Notes: generated by a model from the letters alone, not told the origin. 64,000 nt of DNA from Lentibacillus sp. Marseille-P4043 (GCF_900258515.1 NZ_LT984884.1:2391353-2455352), one strand, 5' to 3'. Shown: positions 51,595 through 63,374, numbered from the stretch's first letter. Numbers and translations are program-made.

Positions 51595-53862
51595 ATGAAA
51601 AACAGAGGCAAAATCGTTGCCTTTTTCTTGATTGTATTATTGTTCGCAGGAACGATTGGGACAACGATAACCGGAATTACAAAAGACATAAATTTAGGAT
51701 TGGATCTTCAAGGTGGGTTTGAAGTTTTATATGATGTTGACCCCGTTAACGAAGATCAAGAGGTCAATCGCGAATTACTTGAGGCAACTGTACGTACGTT
51801 AAGTGAGCGTGTCAATCGACTTGGTATTAGTGAAGCCAACATTGACATTGAAGACCCAAATCGAATTCGTGTACAGCTGGCTGGCGTTAAAAATCAAAAT
51901 GAAGCGAGAGAAATGTTGTCCACATCTGCTCGCCTTTCATTTCGCGACGTGAATGATAATGAATTACTCAATGGATCAGATGTTAAGGAAGGAAGTGCAA
52001 AGCAAGATTTCCATCCCGACACAAAACAACCTATTGTCACGTTATCATTAAAAGATGCGTCCAAATTTGGAAAAGTAACAAGTGAAATTAAACAAATGCA
52101 AGACCCTGAAACCCCATATCAAGATAATTTGCTTGTTATTTGGATGGATTATCAAAAAGGGGATTCATTTGCTGAAGAGACGAAAAAAGAAGAACCAAAA
52201 TATATTTCTTCACCTGCTGTATCAAAGACACTGAATACGTCGGATGTTATGATAGAAGGTAATTTTACAGTTGAGTCGGCACAACGATTGGCGGACATCA
52301 TAAATTCTGGTTCCCTTCCAGTTAATCTAACGGAAAAATACTCGACGTCTGTTGGGGCTCAGTTTGGGGAACAAGCATTGGATAAGACGGTATTTGCTGG
52401 AATAATCGGTGTAAGCATTATCTTTTTATTTATTATTGCTGTTTACCGCTTCCCAGGATTTATTGCTGCTGTCAATTTAAGTGTTTATATTTATCTAATA
52501 CTACTGTTCTTTGAATTAATGAATGGTGTGCTTACGTTACCAGGAATTGCCGCTCTGATACTAGGTGTTGGTATGGCTGTTGATGCGAACGTGATTACAT
52601 TTGAACGAATTAAAGAAGAATTACGGGAAGGTAAATCGCTCCAGGCAGCATTTAAGGCAGGTACAAGCAATTCATTACGAGCGATTGTCGATGCAAATAT
52701 CACGACAATATTAGCTGCTGCTGTATTATTTATTTTCGGTACAAGCTCCATTAAAGGGTTTGCAACCATGTTGATCCTTAGCATCGTGGTCAGCTTTTTA
52801 ACAGCGGTTTATGGATCAAGATTATTATTACAATTATGGATAAAAACCAAATTCCTGAAAAACAGACCAGGCTGGTTTGGTGTTAAGAAACGAGACATTA
52901 AGGATATTAAGGATTCAACAGAAGTAGAACCTAAAGTGTTTAATCGTGAAGTGAATATTGTTAAGCATCGCAACAAATTCTTTATCGCTTCTGCAATAAT
53001 GGTTATTTTGGGGATTGCTTCATTGTTGATTTTCCAATTAAACCCGGGGATCGATTTTACCAGTGGATCACGTGTTCAAATCATGGCAGATCATAGCTTG
53101 AAAACAGAAGAAATAGAAAATGATCTGGAAGAGTTAGATTTAAAGGAGGAAGTTGTTCTTTCTGGTGATAACCAAAATGTTGCCGTTGTGCGTTACGATA
53201 CGGTAATAAATAAGGATAAAATTGCTGAACTTAAATCGTATTTCAACGATAAATATGGTATTGAGCCAAGTGTAAGTGTTGTATCACCAATTGTCGGGCA
53301 GGAATTGGTTAAAAATGCGTTGTATGCACTCGGAATCGCCGCCATCGGGATGATTATTTATGTAGCATTTCGATTCGAACTATTCTTTGCGGTTACAGCA
53401 ATTATTGCGTTAATCCATGATGCATTTTTCGTTTTGGCCATTTTTAGCTTTACCAGAATCGAGTTTGATGTGACAATCGTTGCCGCGGTACTCACAATTA
53501 TCGGTTATTCGATAAATGATACGATTGTAACCTTTGACCGAATTAGGGAAAACTTACAGAAGAAAAAACGAGTCAAGTCCTTTAAAGAACTTGCAAAAGT
53601 TGTGAACAAGAGCTTGGTACAAACATTAACACGTAGTATTAATACAACAGTAACAACACTTATTGCTGTTTTGGCCTTCTTGTTCTTAGGTGCCGAATCA
53701 ATCACTGGTTTCGCTATTGCCTTAACAGTAGGGCTTATAGCGGGAACATATTCATCATTATTCCTTGCTTCCCAGTTATGGCTAGTTTGGCGCGGGAAAA
53801 TGATTAAGAAAAAACCGGTTGTATTTGCTAAGAAAAAACGAACAGAAGGACCGCAAGTTTAA
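51595..53862 (+). CDS. secDF: Fused protein-export membrane protein SecDF
   Basis: 755 residues: SecD (1-about 425) and SecF (rest) fused, as in Bacillus. 12 membrane helices, the SecD motif LGLDLQGGFEVLYDV, and the two export-family motifs (GVGMAVDANVITFERIKEE, GYSINDTIVTFDRIREN). It uses the proton motive force to help late export. ATG after gggagg. Confidence 0.98.
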   Translation: MKNRGKIVAFFLIVLLFAGTIGTTITGITKDINLGLDLQGGFEVLYDVDPVNEDQEVNRELLEATVRTLSERVNRLGISEANIDIEDPNRIRVQLAGVKNQNEAREMLSTSARLSFRDVNDNELLNGSDVKEGSAKQDFHPDTKQPIVTLSLKDASKFGKVTSEIKQMQDPETPYQDNLLVIWMDYQKGDSFAEETKKEEPKYISSPAVSKTLNTSDVMIEGNFTVESAQRLADIINSGSLPVNLTEKYSTSVGAQFGEQALDKTVFAGIIGVSIIFLFIIAVYRFPGFIAAVNLSVYIYLILLFFELMNGVLTLPGIAALILGVGMAVDANVITFERIKEELREGKSLQAAFKAGTSNSLRAIVDANITTILAAAVLFIFGTSSIKGFATMLILSIVVSFLTAVYGSRLLLQLWIKTKFLKNRPGWFGVKKRDIKDIKDSTEVEPKVFNREVNIVKHRNKFFIASAIMVILGIASLLIFQLNPGIDFTSGSRVQIMADHSLKTEEIENDLEELDLKEEVVLSGDNQNVAVVRYDTVINKDKIAELKSYFNDKYGIEPSVSVVSPIVGQELVKNALYALGIAAIGMIIYVAFRFELFFAVTAIIALIHDAFFVLAIFSFTRIEFDVTIVAAVLTIIGYSINDTIVTFDRIRENLQKKKRVKSFKELAKVVNKSLVQTLTRSINTTVTTLIAVLAFLFLGAESITGFAIALTVGLIAGTYSSLFLASQLWLVWRGKMIKKKPVVFAKKKRTEGPQV

Positions 53863-53867
53863 AAAAG

Positions 53868-53908
53868 AAAACCCTTGTTACAAGTTTGTAGCAAGGGTTT
53901 GTTTTTTT
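53868..53908 (+). terminator. Intrinsic terminator after secDF
   Basis: aaacccttgttaca pairs with tgtagcaagggttt, followed by a T run. Confidence 0.9.
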
Positions 53909-53948
53909 AAAATCGGGGTAATTTAAATATAAGGAAGGGAGGCAGTCC

Positions 53949-54290
53949 ATGCGAGGGCAAACATATGTAATTCTTGCTATCATTTTTGTTATCGTTGTAG
54001 CTGTGTTCGCAGTGACCAACGTTGATGTAGTTGAAGTAAATTATTTATTCTGGTCAGGTGAGGCACCACTTATTTTAGTTATTTTATTTTCTGTACTAAT
54101 GGGAGGAATCATAACAGCAGCTGTTGGTGTAGTAAGAATGTTCCGACTGCAACGTGAAATCCGTACACTAAAGGATAGTAATAAAGAAATGCATGATCTG
54201 TTAGTTAAAAACGGATTAGCAGACAAATTGAAAAAGCAAACACAAGAAAAAACAAAATCGACTAAAAACGATGAAGAAAGTCAAACATAA
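53949..54290 (+). CDS. LapA-domain (DUF1049) membrane protein, YrvD-like
   Basis: 113 residues: two membrane helices (VILAIIFVIVVAVFAVTN, LILVILFSVLMGGIITAAVG) and a charged coiled-coil tail. LapA/DUF1049 proteins help membrane-linked assembly of lipopolysaccharide in Gram-negatives; their role in Bacilli is unknown. Between secDF and recJ as B. subtilis yrvD. ATG after ggaggca. Confidence 0.88.
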   Translation: MRGQTYVILAIIFVIVVAVFAVTNVDVVEVNYLFWSGEAPLILVILFSVLMGGIITAAVGVVRMFRLQREIRTLKDSNKEMHDLLVKNGLADKLKKQTQEKTKSTKNDEESQT

Positions 54291-54300
54291 TAAATTCTAA

Positions 54301-54330
54301 TTGCTACCCTTGACTCAATGTGTGTATAAT
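54301..54330 (+). promoter_or_regulatory. Promoter candidate for recJ-apt
   Basis: TTGCTA at 54301-54306 and TATAAT at 54325-54330 with an 18-base spacer, 20 bases before the recJ start. Confidence 0.55.
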
Positions 54331-54351
54331 AGATTGGTCAGGGGTGAACTT

Positions 54352-56676
54352 ATGTTACAAAGTAAAGCGACATGGAAATTTACAACAATACAAGATGAGA
54401 CAGTGCGATGGATGGATGATACGATAACGATGTCCCCTGTGATGCAAGAGCTTTTATTACAACGAGGAATAACGACAGCAAAGACTGCAGCAGAATTTCT
54501 ATCGCCCGATCTGACAAATTTACAAAATCCGAGTAAACTCGCATCAATTGATATAGCATCTGCTCGTGTACATAAAGCAATTGAGCAAAATGAAAAGGTC
54601 CTTGTTTATGGGGATTATGACGCTGATGGGGTAAGCTCAACTACAGTTTTATTGACAGCTTTGCAAGAGTTAGGAGCTGACTGTGATTATTATATTCCCA
54701 ATCGGTTTACAGAAGGATATGGACCGAATGAAGCGGCATTTAGACAAGCATATGTAGATGGGTATCGATTAATTATTACCGTTGATAATGGTATTGCAGC
54801 TGTTCAAGAAGCTGAGGTCGCTAAAGAACTTGGCCTTGATTTGATTATTACCGATCACCATGAGCCGCAAGAACGATTACCTGACGCATTGGCGATTATT
54901 CATCCCAAATGCTCACCAGACTATTTGTTTCAGGAACTTGCCGGAGTTGGGGTGGCGTTTAAGTTTGCTGAACATTTACTAGGTTATTTTCCTGAGAAGT
55001 TATTAGATTTAGTGGTGATCGGTACCATTGCAGACCTGGTCCCACTTGTTAGTGAGAATCGAATCCTAGCTTATTTTGGTTTGCAGAAACTGACAACCAC
55101 TAATAGACATGGGTTGAAAGCATTAAAAAACATCTGCAAAATCGATGGAAATGTTACCGAGGAAGATATTGGATTTCTAATCGGTCCACGGCTGAATGCT
55201 GTTGGACGATTGCAAGATGCTGATTTAGCTGTGCAATTATTGTTGACAGATGACCAAGAGGAAGCGGAACAGTTAGCACAAATGGTACAGCAATTGAACG
55301 AGGAGCGTAAACAGATTGTCGCTAATATTGTCAAAGAAGCGGAAAAAATGGTTCAACCTGAAAATAGGGTAATCATTGTTGCAAAAGAAGGTTGGAACGA
55401 AGGAGTCCTTGGCATTGTTGCCTCAAGGCTAGTTCGAAAATATGATCGGCCGGCAATCGTATTAGCCATTAATTCAGATGAAACACAGGTGAAAGGGTCA
55501 GCACGTAGTATCCCTAAATTCGATTTGTTTAAAAACTGTATGCAGGTTAGAAATCTATTTACCCATTTTGGCGGACATGCTCAGGCTGCTGGGATGACGT
55601 TACCAATCGATAATGTACCATTGCTACAGGATGAACTAAACAAATTAATCAAGCAACAACTGACTGATGAAGATTTTAAACAAGAAATTGAAGTTAGTAA
55701 AACACTCGGCGTCCCTGAAGTTAACGAAGCTTTGATTGATGAAATTAGTCAATTAGCACCGTTTGGGATGGCAAATCCAAAACCAATTTTTCATATTAAA
55801 CAAATTCCAACAGACATACGGCAACTTGGAAATAATAAGAAGCATCTTAAAATGCAATTCAAACAGGAAACCGCACAACTGGATGGTATTGGATTTGGGT
55901 TAGGTGATTTATATAACCATATTTCAAAGCAGACGCACGTATCACTTGTTGGTGAAATTGGGATTAATGAGTGGAATGGAATTCGAAAGCCACAGATTGT
56001 CATCCAGGATCTGCGAATTGAAGAATGGCAGTTATTTGATCATCGAGGGAAAAAACAGGTAGATATAGTACCTTTTATAACAAATTCCAATGCAGACTTA
56101 GTCGTTTGCAGCCAGGGTTCAGATCGCTCTCCACTGCAGGTATCCGCTATTGATTATGAGACAGATCTAACTGCTTTTGACAAAGTGGAATCATTGTTTT
56201 TATTTGATTTACCACCTGAACTTGATCATTTACAAACGATTATTAAAAAGACAAACCCATCATGTATACATGTATGTTTCTATGTAGAGGATAGCACGTA
56301 TATGCAAGTTTTTCCGTCAAGAAATGATTTCAAATGGCTCTATGCACAAATTCGCACGCGAAAGGTAATTGATTTGAAACAAGAAATCAATATGTTGATG
56401 AGTGCAAGAGGATGGACAAAAGATCGAATACTCTTTATGTCTAACGTGTTTTTTGAATTAGGATTTGTTAAAATAGAGAACGGTGTTATGCAATTAAATC
56501 CCAATCTTGACAAACATGATTTACAAGATTCTGAGTTGTATCAGCAACGATTGAGACAAGCTGACATCGAAAAAGTACTTTACTATTCTAATTATAAAGA
56601 ACTAAAAGAGTGGTTTTCATCATGTAAAGAAGATGTGGAAGCACCCAAGGAGGAAGAGGTTATCTATGGACTATAA
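54352..56676 (+). CDS. recJ: Single-stranded-DNA-specific exonuclease RecJ
   Basis: 5'-3' ssDNA exonuclease in recombination and mismatch repair. 774 residues: DHH domain with [16 protein letters not shown] and [10 protein letters not shown], the DHHA1 domain with [11 protein letters not shown], an OB fold, and a C-terminal domain of the Bacillus type. The ATG at 54352 (aggggtg site) was chosen; the open frame upstream covers the promoter. It overlaps apt by 11 bases. Confidence 0.97.
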   Translation: MLQSKATWKFTTIQDETVRWMDDTITMSPVMQELLLQRGITTAKTAAEFLSPDLTNLQNPSKLASIDIASARVHKAIEQNEKVLVYGDYDADGVSSTTVLLTALQELGADCDYYIPNRFTEGYGPNEAAFRQAYVDGYRLIITVDNGIAAVQEAEVAKELGLDLIITDHHEPQERLPDALAIIHPKCSPDYLFQELAGVGVAFKFAEHLLGYFPEKLLDLVVIGTIADLVPLVSENRILAYFGLQKLTTTNRHGLKALKNICKIDGNVTEEDIGFLIGPRLNAVGRLQDADLAVQLLLTDDQEEAEQLAQMVQQLNEERKQIVANIVKEAEKMVQPENRVIIVAKEGWNEGVLGIVASRLVRKYDRPAIVLAINSDETQVKGSARSIPKFDLFKNCMQVRNLFTHFGGHAQAAGMTLPIDNVPLLQDELNKLIKQQLTDEDFKQEIEVSKTLGVPEVNEALIDEISQLAPFGMANPKPIFHIKQIPTDIRQLGNNKKHLKMQFKQETAQLDGIGFGLGDLYNHISKQTHVSLVGEIGINEWNGIRKPQIVIQDLRIEEWQLFDHRGKKQVDIVPFITNSNADLVVCSQGSDRSPLQVSAIDYETDLTAFDKVESLFLFDLPPELDHLQTIIKKTNPSCIHVCFYVEDSTYMQVFPSRNDFKWLYAQIRTRKVIDLKQEINMLMSARGWTKDRILFMSNVFFELGFVKIENGVMQLNPNLDKHDLQDSELYQQRLRQADIEKVLYYSNYKELKEWFSSCKEDVEAPKEEEVIYGL

Positions 56677-57178
56677 AAACTATATTAAAATAGTTGAGGA
56701 TTGGCCAAAAGAAGGAATTCAATTTAAAGATATTACTCCATTAATGGACAATGGGAAGGCATTTAAATCGGCAGTGGATGAAATAGTGGAGTTTGCGAAA
56801 GAAAAAGATATTGATATTATTGTTGGACCAGAAGCAAGAGGCTTTATTATTGGCTGTCCGGTATCCTATGCACTTGAGATTGGGTTTGCACCTGTACGAA
56901 AGGAAGGTAAATTACCACGGGAAGTAATAAAAGTTGATTATGGTTTAGAATACGGTAAAAATATCCTAACACTTCATAAAGATGCAATCAAACCGGGACA
57001 ACGTGTATTAATTACCGATGATTTACTTGCTACTGGCGGTACAATAGAGGCAACAATTAAATTAGTAGAAGAGCTTGGTGGCGTCGTTGTGGGTTGCGCA
57101 TTTTTAATTGAACTATCTTATTTAAATGGCCGCGATAAACTTGACGGTTATGATGTATTAACGTTAATGCAATACTAA
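56666..57178 (+). CDS. apt: Adenine phosphoribosyltransferase
   Basis: Purine salvage: adenine plus PRPP to AMP. 170 residues with the PRPP motif [16 protein letters not shown] and [17 protein letters not shown]. Starts within the last codons of recJ after aaggaggaagagg, so translation is coupled. Confidence 0.98.
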   Translation: MDYKNYIKIVEDWPKEGIQFKDITPLMDNGKAFKSAVDEIVEFAKEKDIDIIVGPEARGFIIGCPVSYALEIGFAPVRKEGKLPREVIKVDYGLEYGKNILTLHKDAIKPGQRVLITDDLLATGGTIEATIKLVEELGGVVVGCAFLIELSYLNGRDKLDGYDVLTLMQY

Positions 57179-57215
57179 GATAAAGCAATCCGAAAAGAAA
57201 TAAATAACAGGAATG

Positions 57216-57253
57216 TAGGTCTGACGAGGTTTATTTTTCGTCAGACCTATTGT
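57216..57253 (+). terminator. Intrinsic terminator after apt
   Basis: A perfect 12-bp stem taggtctgacga / tcgtcagaccta with a 10-base loop, followed by ttgtt. Confidence 0.85.
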
Positions 57254-57600
57254 TACACTTTAAGAGAAAATGCTCACACATCACCCCAAGATGCGCGAAT
57301 TGTACTCAGGCCCGGGGGGAATAGCAACAATTTATACGAAAAGGGCCTTAAGGGGAATAAAGTATCAAAAATCGGTTACACAAAGGTTGTTAAAATGGGA
57401 TGTATTTATATATAATAGAGAAATAATCTTCAATTTATAGAGGTTGGTTCAGGAACCATAAATTTAGGCTAACTTTTTGAGCATGACTCATATTAATTAT
57501 AAATTTTTTCTTTACATTTATACAAAAATTTTCAATACTAGACAAAAGTATTAAAATAGACTTATTATAGAATTCTAAAGCAACGAATAAAGGTGATTAC
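57254..57600 (+). promoter_or_regulatory. apt-relA intergenic region with relA promoter
   Basis: A 347-base stretch without a gene. It holds a short GC-rich patch around 57291-57320 (tcaggcccgggggg), the promoter TTGTTA (57387-57392)-18-TATAAT (57411-57416), and a leader of about 180 bases with a small ggttcaggaacc hairpin. No terminator or T-box was seen in the leader. Confidence 0.6.
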
Positions 57601-59802
57601 ATGGCAAAGGAAGCTATTATGACAATTGAAAATGTGATAGACAAGGCTAGCCTTTATCTTTCAAAAGAAGATACTGCTTTTGTTCGTCGCGCATATGAAT
57701 TTGCAAATGGGGCTCATCATGATCAATTTCGAAAATCCGGTGAGCCATATATTATCCATCCGATTCAAGTTGCGGGTATTTTGGTAGAACTTGAGATGGA
57801 TCCAGAGACGATCGCTGGTGGCTTTTTGCATGATGTTGTGGAAGATACGAACATTACGCTTGAACAAATCGAGACAGAATTTAACCATGAAGTTGCTATG
57901 CTTGTTGATGGTGTAACGAAATTAGGTAAAATTAAATACAAATCAAAAGAAGCTATCCAAGCAGAAAACCACCGGAAAATGTTTGTAGCAATGGCAAAAG
58001 ATATTCGGGTTATTTTAATTAAACTCGCTGATCGTTTACATAATATGCGAACATTAAAGCATTTAAAACCTGAAAAGCAACGACGAATTTCCAATGAAAC
58101 ACTGGAAATTTTTGCTCCGCTAGCACACCGCCTTGGTATTTCAACAATTAAATGGGAATTAGAGGATACAGCATTACGCTATTTAAATCCGCAACAATAT
58201 TACCGTATTGTTCAGCTTATGAAGCAAAAACGGGAACAGCGTGAGACCTATATTAAAGATGTAATGGACGAGGTTAATGAACAGCTCAAAGATGTTAATA
58301 TTAAAGCGGATATCTCCGGAAGACCAAAACATTTGTACAGTATATATAGGAAAATGGTTAAACAGAATAAACAATTTAATGAAATATACGATTTATTAGC
58401 AGTAAGAATTATTGTTAATAGTATCAAGGACTGTTATGCGGTTTTGGGGATCATTCATACATGCTGGAAACCAATGCCAGGTAGATTTAAAGATTACATC
58501 GCCATGCCTAAACCTAATCTTTATCAATCTTTGCATACGACTGTTATTGGACCCAAAGGAGATCCACTTGAAGTCCAAATTCGTACAAAAGAAATGCACG
58601 AAATTGCTGAATATGGAATTGCTGCACACTGGGCGTACAAAGAAGGACGCCAATTAAATAAGGATAAAAAGTCGTTTGAAGAGAAATTGACCTGGTTTAG
58701 AGAAATACTTGAGTGGCAGAATGAAACGCATGATGCGGAAGAATTCATGGAGTCGTTGAAGGTCGATTTATTTTCCGACATGGTTTATGTTTTTACTCCT
58801 AAAGGTGATGTGATTGAGCTGCCATCTGGATCTGTTCCACTGGATTTTGCTTATAAAATTCACACTGAGATTGGCAACCAGACAATTGGTGCGAAAATTA
58901 ATGGCAAAATGGAGCCGCTCGATTATAAACTTAAGAATGGCGATATTATTGAAATGATGACGTCAAAACATTCGTATGGTCCATCACAGGATTGGCTGAA
59001 AATCACCCAAACATCACAGGCTAAAAACAAAATAAAACAATTTTTTAAGAAACAGCGTCGTGAGGAAAACATTGTTAAAGGGAAAGAATCAGTCGATAAG
59101 GAAATACGAGCACTGGCACTTGAACCAAAGGAAGTGTTGACACAAGAAAATCTGCAGCGTGTTTTTGATAAATTCAATTTCACGAATGAGGATGACATGT
59201 ATGCAGCTGTTGGCTATCAAGGAATAACTGCTGCATTAATCGCCACTCGACTTACCGATAAAATAAGACAGACGAAACAAAAGGAACAGGAACTTTCGCA
59301 AACGCTTGAGGAAGTAAAAACGGAAGTGAAGGAAAAAAAGTCACATAAACGCGATTCAGGTGTAAAAGTGGAAGGTGTTGACAACTTATTAGTTCGATTA
59401 TCCAAATGTTGTAATCCTGTACCTGGCGATGCTATTGTTGGCTATATTACAAAAGGCCGTGGTGTCTCGGTTCATCGTGCTGACTGCCCAAATGTGCAAA
59501 CAGAAGAAGCGCAGCAACGGTATTTACATGTCCAATGGGAAAGTAATCAAACTGAGAAAAAACAATATCATGTTGATTTAGAAATCTCGGGTTATGACCG
59601 CAGAGGTTTATTAAACGAGGTATTACAGGCCGTTAATGAAACGAAAACGAATATTACCCAAGTAAACGGCCGGTCAGATCGAAATAAAATGGCAATCATT
59701 AATATTACAATACTTATTCATAATACAAGCCATTTACGAAAAATTGTCGAACGAATTAAGCAAATCAAAGATGTCTATACGGTGACACGAACATTGCAAT
59801 AA
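57601..59802 (+). CDS. relA: Bifunctional (p)ppGpp synthetase/hydrolase Rel
   Basis: 733 residues. HD hydrolase ([13 protein letters not shown]), synthetase ([19 protein letters not shown]), TGS ([20 protein letters not shown]), zinc-finger-type ([14 protein letters not shown]) and C-terminal ACT domains are all intact. Controls the stringent response. Start at 57601 after aaaggtg. Followed by dtd. Confidence 0.98.
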   Translation: MAKEAIMTIENVIDKASLYLSKEDTAFVRRAYEFANGAHHDQFRKSGEPYIIHPIQVAGILVELEMDPETIAGGFLHDVVEDTNITLEQIETEFNHEVAMLVDGVTKLGKIKYKSKEAIQAENHRKMFVAMAKDIRVILIKLADRLHNMRTLKHLKPEKQRRISNETLEIFAPLAHRLGISTIKWELEDTALRYLNPQQYYRIVQLMKQKREQRETYIKDVMDEVNEQLKDVNIKADISGRPKHLYSIYRKMVKQNKQFNEIYDLLAVRIIVNSIKDCYAVLGIIHTCWKPMPGRFKDYIAMPKPNLYQSLHTTVIGPKGDPLEVQIRTKEMHEIAEYGIAAHWAYKEGRQLNKDKKSFEEKLTWFREILEWQNETHDAEEFMESLKVDLFSDMVYVFTPKGDVIELPSGSVPLDFAYKIHTEIGNQTIGAKINGKMEPLDYKLKNGDIIEMMTSKHSYGPSQDWLKITQTSQAKNKIKQFFKKQRREENIVKGKESVDKEIRALALEPKEVLTQENLQRVFDKFNFTNEDDMYAAVGYQGITAALIATRLTDKIRQTKQKEQELSQTLEEVKTEVKEKKSHKRDSGVKVEGVDNLLVRLSKCCNPVPGDAIVGYITKGRGVSVHRADCPNVQTEEAQQRYLHVQWESNQTEKKQYHVDLEISGYDRRGLLNEVLQAVNETKTNITQVNGRSDRNKMAIINITILIHNTSHLRKIVERIKQIKDVYTVTRTLQ

Positions 59803-59870
59803 AGGGAAATGCATGTAATGGGGATGGGGATTTTCCTTCTCCCATTTGTGCGTCGCGAAGGAGAGATATC

Positions 59871-60317
59871 ATGAAAGCTGTTATACAGCGTGCACGTGAT
59901 GCTAGTGTATCAGTGAGCGGAGAAACAATCGGTGCCATTGACCAAGGTTTGGTTGTATTGCTTGGGGTTACCCATGATGATACAGAAGAGGATGCGGCAT
60001 ACTTGGTAAATAAAATTGTTCATATGCGAATCTTTGAAGATGAAAATGACAAAATGAACTTATCATTAAAAGATGTTGCTGGTAGGCTGCTGTCGATATC
60101 GCAATTTACATTGTATGGTGATACAAGAAAAGGAAGGCGGCCGAACTTTCTTCAAGCTGCAAAGCCAGACGATGCAAACAAATTGTATCAGTATTTTAAT
60201 AAATTAGTAACAGAGCAAGGTGTTACGGTTGCAACAGGTGAATTTGGTGCAATGATGGATGTACAATTTACTAATGTAGGCCCCGTCACATTGGTTGTAG
60301 ACAGCAAAGATAAATAA
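59871..60317 (+). CDS. dtd: D-aminoacyl-tRNA deacylase
   Basis: 148 residues. Removes D-amino acids from mischarged tRNA. Family motifs [17 protein letters not shown] and the cross-subunit Gly-cisPro NVGPVTLV are present. ATG after gaaggagag. Linked to relA as in most Firmicutes. Confidence 0.98.
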   Translation: MKAVIQRARDASVSVSGETIGAIDQGLVVLLGVTHDDTEEDAAYLVNKIVHMRIFEDENDKMNLSLKDVAGRLLSISQFTLYGDTRKGRRPNFLQAAKPDDANKLYQYFNKLVTEQGVTVATGEFGAMMDVQFTNVGPVTLVVDSKDK

Positions 60318-60372
60318 TAGAACCCTATAGGAGAAAAAGTTCGGTATTTTGGAGAAAACCGTAAATAACAAT

Positions 60373-60413
60373 TAGAGTGCTAAATTACAATAGTTTTAGC
60401 ACTCTATTATTTT
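60373..60413 (+). terminator. Intrinsic terminator after dtd
   Basis: A perfect 12-bp stem tagagtgctaaa / tttagcactcta with a 10-base loop and T-rich tail. Confidence 0.88.
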
Positions 60414-60470
60414 ATATGGTATATAAGCGCCTTAGTGTTTTTTATAGGCTATTTTCGTAATGTTTGTTGC

Positions 60471-60557
60471 TTTTTAATTCTTAATTGATATAAACTGTGC
60501 ACTAATTACCGCTACGGAAATACACTTCGCTTTCCCCACGTTATCCGAACTTAGTTA
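60471..60557 (-). repeat. Copy C (degenerate, inverted) of the gatagaaactgcg-type repeat
   Basis: In inverse orientation to copies A and B: tttttaattc..., ttgatataaactgtgca (compare ttgatagaaactgcgca), then cggaaatacacttcgctttcc, the complement of the shared core. Several point changes mark it as an old copy. The remaining gap up to the amidase gene holds nothing else. Confidence 0.72.
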
Positions 60558-60589
60558 CAAAGGTCAAACTTGTTTGCGTGGTTAGCATC

Positions 60590-61423
60590 CTACTCGTAAA
60601 AATATTTCGTAAGCCCACTGATGATTCCGTTTACCAACTGTTTCTGATAGGCATCTGATAATAATAATTGTTCTTTTTTTTCGTTGGAGATAAATCCTAG
60701 TTCAATTAACACTGCTGGTTTGAAATTTTGTCGTAACACTTGGTAATCACCAAAATCTGTGCTCCTGTCATTAGCATTTGTTCCTTTTATCAATTCAGTC
60801 TGTATATTGTTTGCTAATGATTGATTATAATCTTGATAATAATATGTCCCAATTCCAGTTGCCTCTGGTATCTGAGGGACACTATTATAATGAATGCTGA
60901 CAAATGCATCTGCGTCAGTCACATTAGTAAGACTTGTTCGGCTGGCTAATGAGATATATTGATCTTTTTGTCTTGTTAATACAACGTTTGCCCCAAGCGT
61001 TGTGAGCCCTTGTTGTAAGGTTAATGCTGTTTTATACGTAAGGTTTTTCTCAAATATTCCTGATGCTCCGATTGCACCAACGTCATTACCGCCGTGACCA
61101 GCATCAATTACAATTGTTTTGTTGTTAATCTCTTTACTAGTTGCAGTCTCCTGCTTGTCAACTAGCTGTTTGTATACAAATCCAGTAATTTTTTCGTTGG
61201 AAATTTTATACCATTCTATCGTTTCCGCAAGAACGTCAAATGTGGTACCTTTTTTGGCGAAATCGATTATTTCATCGTCAATTGATGGACCACTACGGAT
61301 TTGTGTATTTTCATATGGAATGGTGACGGTCTTTGGGTTAATTATGTCCCTGTTTGCGTAAACACTTGATGAAAGCGTGAGAAACATACTGACAATAAAT
61401 ATAGCTGTTGGCAAAATACGCAA
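60590..61423 (-). CDS. Secreted N-acetylmuramoyl-L-alanine amidase with SH3b domain
   Basis: 277 residues: a signal peptide (ILPTAIFIVSMFLTLSSSVYA), one bacterial SH3 domain (about 35-90), and an Amidase_3 domain with zinc ligands in DAGHGGNDVGA, EKNLTYK and SIHYNS and the catalytic Glu in IELGFISN. Same place as B. subtilis yrvJ, which has several SH3 domains; here only one. TTG start after gggggga on the reverse strand. Confidence 0.93.
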   Translation of the reverse strand: MRILPTAIFIVSMFLTLSSSVYANRDIINPKTVTIPYENTQIRSGPSIDDEIIDFAKKGTTFDVLAETIEWYKISNEKITGFVYKQLVDKQETATSKEINNKTIVIDAGHGGNDVGAIGASGIFEKNLTYKTALTLQQGLTTLGANVVLTRQKDQYISLASRTSLTNVTDADAFVSIHYNSVPQIPEATGIGTYYYQDYNQSLANNIQTELIKGTNANDRSTDFGDYQVLRQNFKPAVLIELGFISNEKKEQLLLSDAYQKQLVNGIISGLTKYFYE

Positions 61424-61516
61424 AACATCCCCCCTAATTATCGACTATCATTTTGTCTTATTTTAATAAAAATCCTCTATTTAGGCAAAGATAAGCTTAT
61501 GGGAGGAAATGATCGT

Positions 61517-61690
61517 ATGCGATATACTGAAAAACAATGGAATTCTACGCAAAATAAAGACGTGTTTGGTGTGAATTTACATCGGTTTATGGAACTTGAG
61601 AATCATGCGAACCATATGGAAATAGCACAAGAATTAGGCATTTCTTTAGGTGAAGTGAAAATGTTAAAGAAAAAAATCAATCGTACTTGA
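61517..61690 (+). CDS. Small protein with HTH-like segment, function unknown
   Basis: 57 residues from an ATG with ggagg ten bases before it. The C-terminal half reads IAQELGISLGEVKMLKKKI, like the recognition helix region of sigma-70 region 4 or a minimal HTH. A gene of similar size lies near hisS in other Bacilli. It precedes the hisS promoter. Confidence 0.65.
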   Translation: MRYTEKQWNSTQNKDVFGVNLHRFMELENHANHMEIAQELGISLGEVKMLKKKINRT

Positions 61691-61715
61691 CATTCTTTTT
61701 TAGACAGATTATGAT
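61687..61715 (+). promoter_or_regulatory. Promoter of the hisS-aspS T-box transcript
   Basis: A consensus TTGACA at 61687-61692, exactly 17 bases, then TATGAT at 61710-61715. It overlaps the stop of the small HTH-like gene. Confidence 0.8.
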
Positions 61716-61754
61716 TATAGTCATTCAATAAACGAGTAAATGATTATACACAAG

Positions 61755-62053
61755 AAACCATTGAGGGAAAAAGTATTTAGGATTCTGATGAAAAGAGAGA
61801 AGATGTCATCGGCTGAGAACATTTTCACATTATGACCTATTGAAAGACATTCCTTAGGATCGATGCTGAACAGGGATTAGAAGCTTGAATGGCTATTTGC
61901 CGGATTTTCCAAATTGCTTCTATCATTAAATAAGTAGGTATTGACGTTTTGCAGGCGTTAACTGTGTAAAGCGGATGCAGCTATTTGCATCAACTAGGGT
62001 GGCAACGCGGGTTAACTCTCGTCCCTTTTTTATAAAGGGATGAGAGTTTTTTT
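61755..62053 (+). promoter_or_regulatory. T-box riboswitch controlling hisS-aspS
   Basis: T-box sequence agggtggcaacgcgg at 61996-62010; terminator aactctcgtcccttt / aaagggatgagagtt at 62014-62048 with seven T. Stem I shows AGTA at 61772-61775, the AG bulge aaagagagaag, and ggctgagaac. The 3' side of the specifier loop reads GAAAGAC; aligned with the valS leader this puts the specifier at GAC (61846-61848), an aspartate codon, fitting aspS rather than hisS. Confidence 0.93.
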
Positions 62054-62090
62054 ATATGCTAAAAACATTTAACAATTTGGGGGTTTTACG

Positions 62091-63374
62091 ATGAATATCA
62101 AGGCACCACGTGGAACAGTTGATATTTTACCGAAGGATTCATGGAAATGGCAATATGTCGAAAACATGCTAAAAGAGATTTGCGGTCGCTTTCATTATCA
62201 AGAAATTCGCACACCATTGTTCGAACATACAGAGTTATTCGAACGGGGTGTAGGTGATTCAACGGATATTGTTCAAAAGGAAATGTATACGTTTCTTGAC
62301 CGTGGAGGTAGAAGTATAACACTTCGTCCAGAAGGTACAGCTTCCGTGGTTCGTGCGTTTGTGCAAAATAAATTGTATGGTTCACCGGTACAACCAGTCA
62401 AACTGTATTATTTTGGTCAGATGTTTCGTTATGAACGGCCACAACATGGTCGCATGCGTCAGTTAAATCAATTTGGTGTAGAGGTGCTGGGGAGTGCGGA
62501 TCCTGCGGTTGATGCTGAAGCAATTGGTCTTGCTATGACATGTTACCAGGAGCTTGGCCTAAAGTCACTAAAGCTTGTGATCAATAGTCTAGGAGATAAT
62601 GAAAGCAGGCAAAACTATCGTCAGGCTTTGGTTGAGCACTTTTCACCGCATAAAGAGGAATTATGTACCGATTGTCAAGCGCGGCTTACACAAAACCCAT
62701 TGCGAATTTTAGATTGTAAGAAAGATCGTGAACACCCAGCAATGCAAACAGCACCATCCATTTTAGATTATTTAAATGATGAATCTAGAACGTATTTCAA
62801 TCAAGTTCAAGAATATCTGACGATGATGGAAATTCCGTTTACCGTTGATAAAAATCTGGTTCGTGGTTTAGATTATTATAATCACACAGCATTTGAAATT
62901 ATGAGTGATGCAGAAGGATTTGGTGCGATTACGACACTTGCTGGCGGTGGTCGATATAATGGTCTTGCAGAAGAATTAGGTGGACCGAATACTCCGGGAA
63001 TCGGTTTTGCTCTTGGGATTGAACGATTAATGTTGGCGCTGGATGTGGAAAATATTACAATCCCTGTTGATGACAAGCTGGATTGCTATTTCGTTGCTGT
63101 TGGTGAAGAAGCAGAAAAACAAGCTGTTCGTCTTGTCCATGAATTGAGAAAACAGGGGGTACAGGTTGATAAGGATTATCAGGGTCGGAAAATGAAGGCA
63201 CAATTTAAATCTGCTGACCGGTTACAAGCTAAATTTGTTTTGATTTTGGGTGAAGAAGAACTAGCAAACCAGGTTATTAATATAAAATCGATGGAGACCG
63301 GTGAACAAAGAGAAGTCCCAATTACTGAAGTAACCGAACAAGTGAAAGATTTGCTGCAAGGAGGAAAAGAATGA
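62091..63374 (+). CDS. hisS: Histidyl-tRNA synthetase
   Basis: Class II synthetase, 427 residues. Motif 2 [18 protein letters not shown], HisA motifs [11 protein letters not shown] and [14 protein letters not shown], and the C-terminal anticodon domain are present. First gene after the T-box; it overlaps aspS as ATGA. Confidence 0.99.
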   Translation: MNIKAPRGTVDILPKDSWKWQYVENMLKEICGRFHYQEIRTPLFEHTELFERGVGDSTDIVQKEMYTFLDRGGRSITLRPEGTASVVRAFVQNKLYGSPVQPVKLYYFGQMFRYERPQHGRMRQLNQFGVEVLGSADPAVDAEAIGLAMTCYQELGLKSLKLVINSLGDNESRQNYRQALVEHFSPHKEELCTDCQARLTQNPLRILDCKKDREHPAMQTAPSILDYLNDESRTYFNQVQEYLTMMEIPFTVDKNLVRGLDYYNHTAFEIMSDAEGFGAITTLAGGGRYNGLAEELGGPNTPGIGFALGIERLMLALDVENITIPVDDKLDCYFVAVGEEAEKQAVRLVHELRKQGVQVDKDYQGRKMKAQFKSADRLQAKFVLILGEEELANQVINIKSMETGEQREVPITEVTEQVKDLLQGGKE

